64,000 nucleotides of DNA from Solibacillus sp. FSL K6-1523 (GTDB taxonomy: Bacteria; Bacillota; Bacilli; Bacillales_A; Planococcaceae), in the NCBI RefSeq assembly GCF_038005225.1, contig NZ_JBBOSU010000001.1, forward strand, positions 1,600,001 through 1,664,000. Direction: 5' to 3'. Of this stretch, positions 63,174 through 64,000 are shown piece by piece (the first letter of the stretch is position 1; each line of letters starts with the position of its first letter). The notes under the pieces are model-generated. The model made no database searches and had not been told where the DNA came from. It saw only the letters and a list, made by a program, of their open reading frames with translations. The translations under genes and the position numbers were made by a program.

Positions 63174-64000
63174 ATGGAAGAGCGATTACAAACCCGTCTA
63201 CAAAATGAATTTAACTATTTGCATACACATCCAGAAATTAGCTGGCAGGAAGTAAACACAACGAAATATATTGTGGAGTTATTACGAAAAGAAGGATTAA
63301 AACCAATAGAATTTTCAAATATGACAGGTTTATATGTGGATATTGGCCAAGGTGAGCCGAAAGTGGGCTTCCGAACAGATATGGATGCATTATGGCAAGA
63401 AATTGACGGACAGTTTCAAGCGAACCATTCGTGTGGACATGATGGACATATGACAATGGCGATTGGTGTTGTTTTATTATTAAAAGAAATGAAACTGCCA
63501 GGCGCTGTACGGATTATTTTCCAACCGGCAGAGGAAAAAGCAGCAGGAGCAAAGGCAGTGCTTGAGCAAGGTGTCATTGATCCGCTCATTTACCTATTCG
63601 GTTCACATGTTCGCCCGCTTGTAGAGTTAGCAGATGGACATCATGCCCCCGCACTTTATCATGGAGCAGCCAAGCTGATTACTGGCACAATTACGGGTAT
63701 AGAAGCACATGGTGCAAGACCCGAGCAAGGAATTAATGCAATCGAAGTAGCTGCAGCACTGGTAGATGCATTAAAACGTATTTGGATTAGCCCAACGGAG
63801 TCCGCTTCCATAAAAATGACGCAAATTCAAAGCGGAGGGACATCGACAAATATTATTCCGGGCACAGCAACATTTAGTATAGATGCTAGAGCACAAACAA
63901 ATGAAACGATGGACAAATTAACGACTGGCTTTCAAAATGCTGTCGATGCAATTGCTCTTTTGTACGGGGCTTCGATTAAGACGACGGTATCGGCACATAT
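63174..64000 (+). CDS. M20 amidohydrolase, cut by the window end
   Basis: The first 275 codons are present. ATG 63,174 follows GGAG. Landmarks are YLHTHPEISWQEVNTTKYIV near the start, GFRTDMDALWQ, HSCGHDGHMTMAIG, FQPAEEKAAGAKAVLEQG, GSHVRP and the dimerisation insert TGIEAHGARPEQGINAI. All metal residues expected so far (C/H, E-E, H) are in place. It is a paralog of the protein at 52,755 and is probably controlled by the RpiR-type gene in front. The substrate is unknown. Confidence 0.8.
   Translation, partial: MEERLQTRLQNEFNYLHTHPEISWQEVNTTKYIVELLRKEGLKPIEFSNMTGLYVDIGQGEPKVGFRTDMDALWQEIDGQFQANHSCGHDGHMTMAIGVVLLLKEMKLPGAVRIIFQPAEEKAAGAKAVLEQGVIDPLIYLFGSHVRPLVELADGHHAPALYHGAAKLITGTITGIEAHGARPEQGINAIEVAAALVDALKRIWISPTESASIKMTQIQSGGTSTNIIPGTATFSIDARAQTNETMDKLTTGFQNAVDAIALLYGASIKTTVSAH

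Overview
The window is AT-rich DNA from a Gram-positive member of the Bacillales, probably of the Lysinibacillus/Solibacillus/Ureibacillus type. The evidence is qualitative: strong AGGAGG-like ribosome binding sites, ATG/GTG/TTG starts, AT-rich intergenic DNA, families typical of Bacilli (YezG-type immunity protein, MutS2-like protein, AbgT, XRE-cupin regulators) and a GC-rich dispersed repeat (about 61,806-61,885) that I recall from Bacillaceae genomes. No rRNA, tRNA or CRISPR array was seen.

Region 1 (1-40,150, every gene on the + strand) is a long array of orphan C-terminal pieces of an Rhs/WapA-type YD-repeat protein, each followed by immunity-type genes. The intact parent gene is not in the window; it presumably lies upstream. 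At least thirteen Rhs-derived scars can be read. Eight retain the block coding RFRYYDPEQGNYTQ plus the DPIGLAGG-type core. Behind the core come different toxin tips: GIY-YIG nucleases (2,715 and 25,231), AHH/HNH-like nucleases (5,568, 22,955, 28,140), a possible PD-(D/E)XK nuclease with a QEYKSS motif (15,484), a possible RNase (19,700), the toxin paired with Imm22 (10,612 and 29,745) and several unassigned ones. Most toxin pieces are broken by frameshifts, nonsense codons or deletions, while most immunity genes are open with good ribosome binding sites. Immunity families include Imm11/Imm43-like, Imm22 (four copies), Imm51 (remnant), YezG/YeeF, DUF6572, DUF4274, DUF2247, DUF5713, SMI1/KNR4 (SUKH), SUKH joined to an L7/L12-like domain, and a leucine-rich-repeat family (four copies). 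The likely logic is a store of displaced toxin tips and a bank of immunity to kin toxins. Scars of an IS4-family element, an ISL3-like element and perhaps a group II intron lie inside it.

Region 2 (40,470-46,800) holds a divergent MFS exporter and XRE-TPR regulator pair, a decayed duplicate of the exporter, an AAA+ ATPase with a membrane-anchored TPR partner behind a perfect inverted repeat, and a frameshifted gene.

Region 3 (47,150-54,150) looks metabolic: an XRE-cupin regulator overlapping an EutH-type transporter, an aminopeptidase P, and an AbgT transporter followed by an M20 amidohydrolase. No other ethanolamine genes are present.

Region 4 (54,190-64,000) is mixed: a solitary ORC/Cdc6-like P-loop ATPase, a complete IS3-family (IS150-type) element, an immunity-like gene with a soluble P-type-ATPase-like HAD protein, a MutS2 paralog without an Smr domain, an orphan winged-helix fragment, an ankyrin-repeat lipoprotein, and an RpiR-type regulator followed by a second M20 hydrolase that runs off the window.
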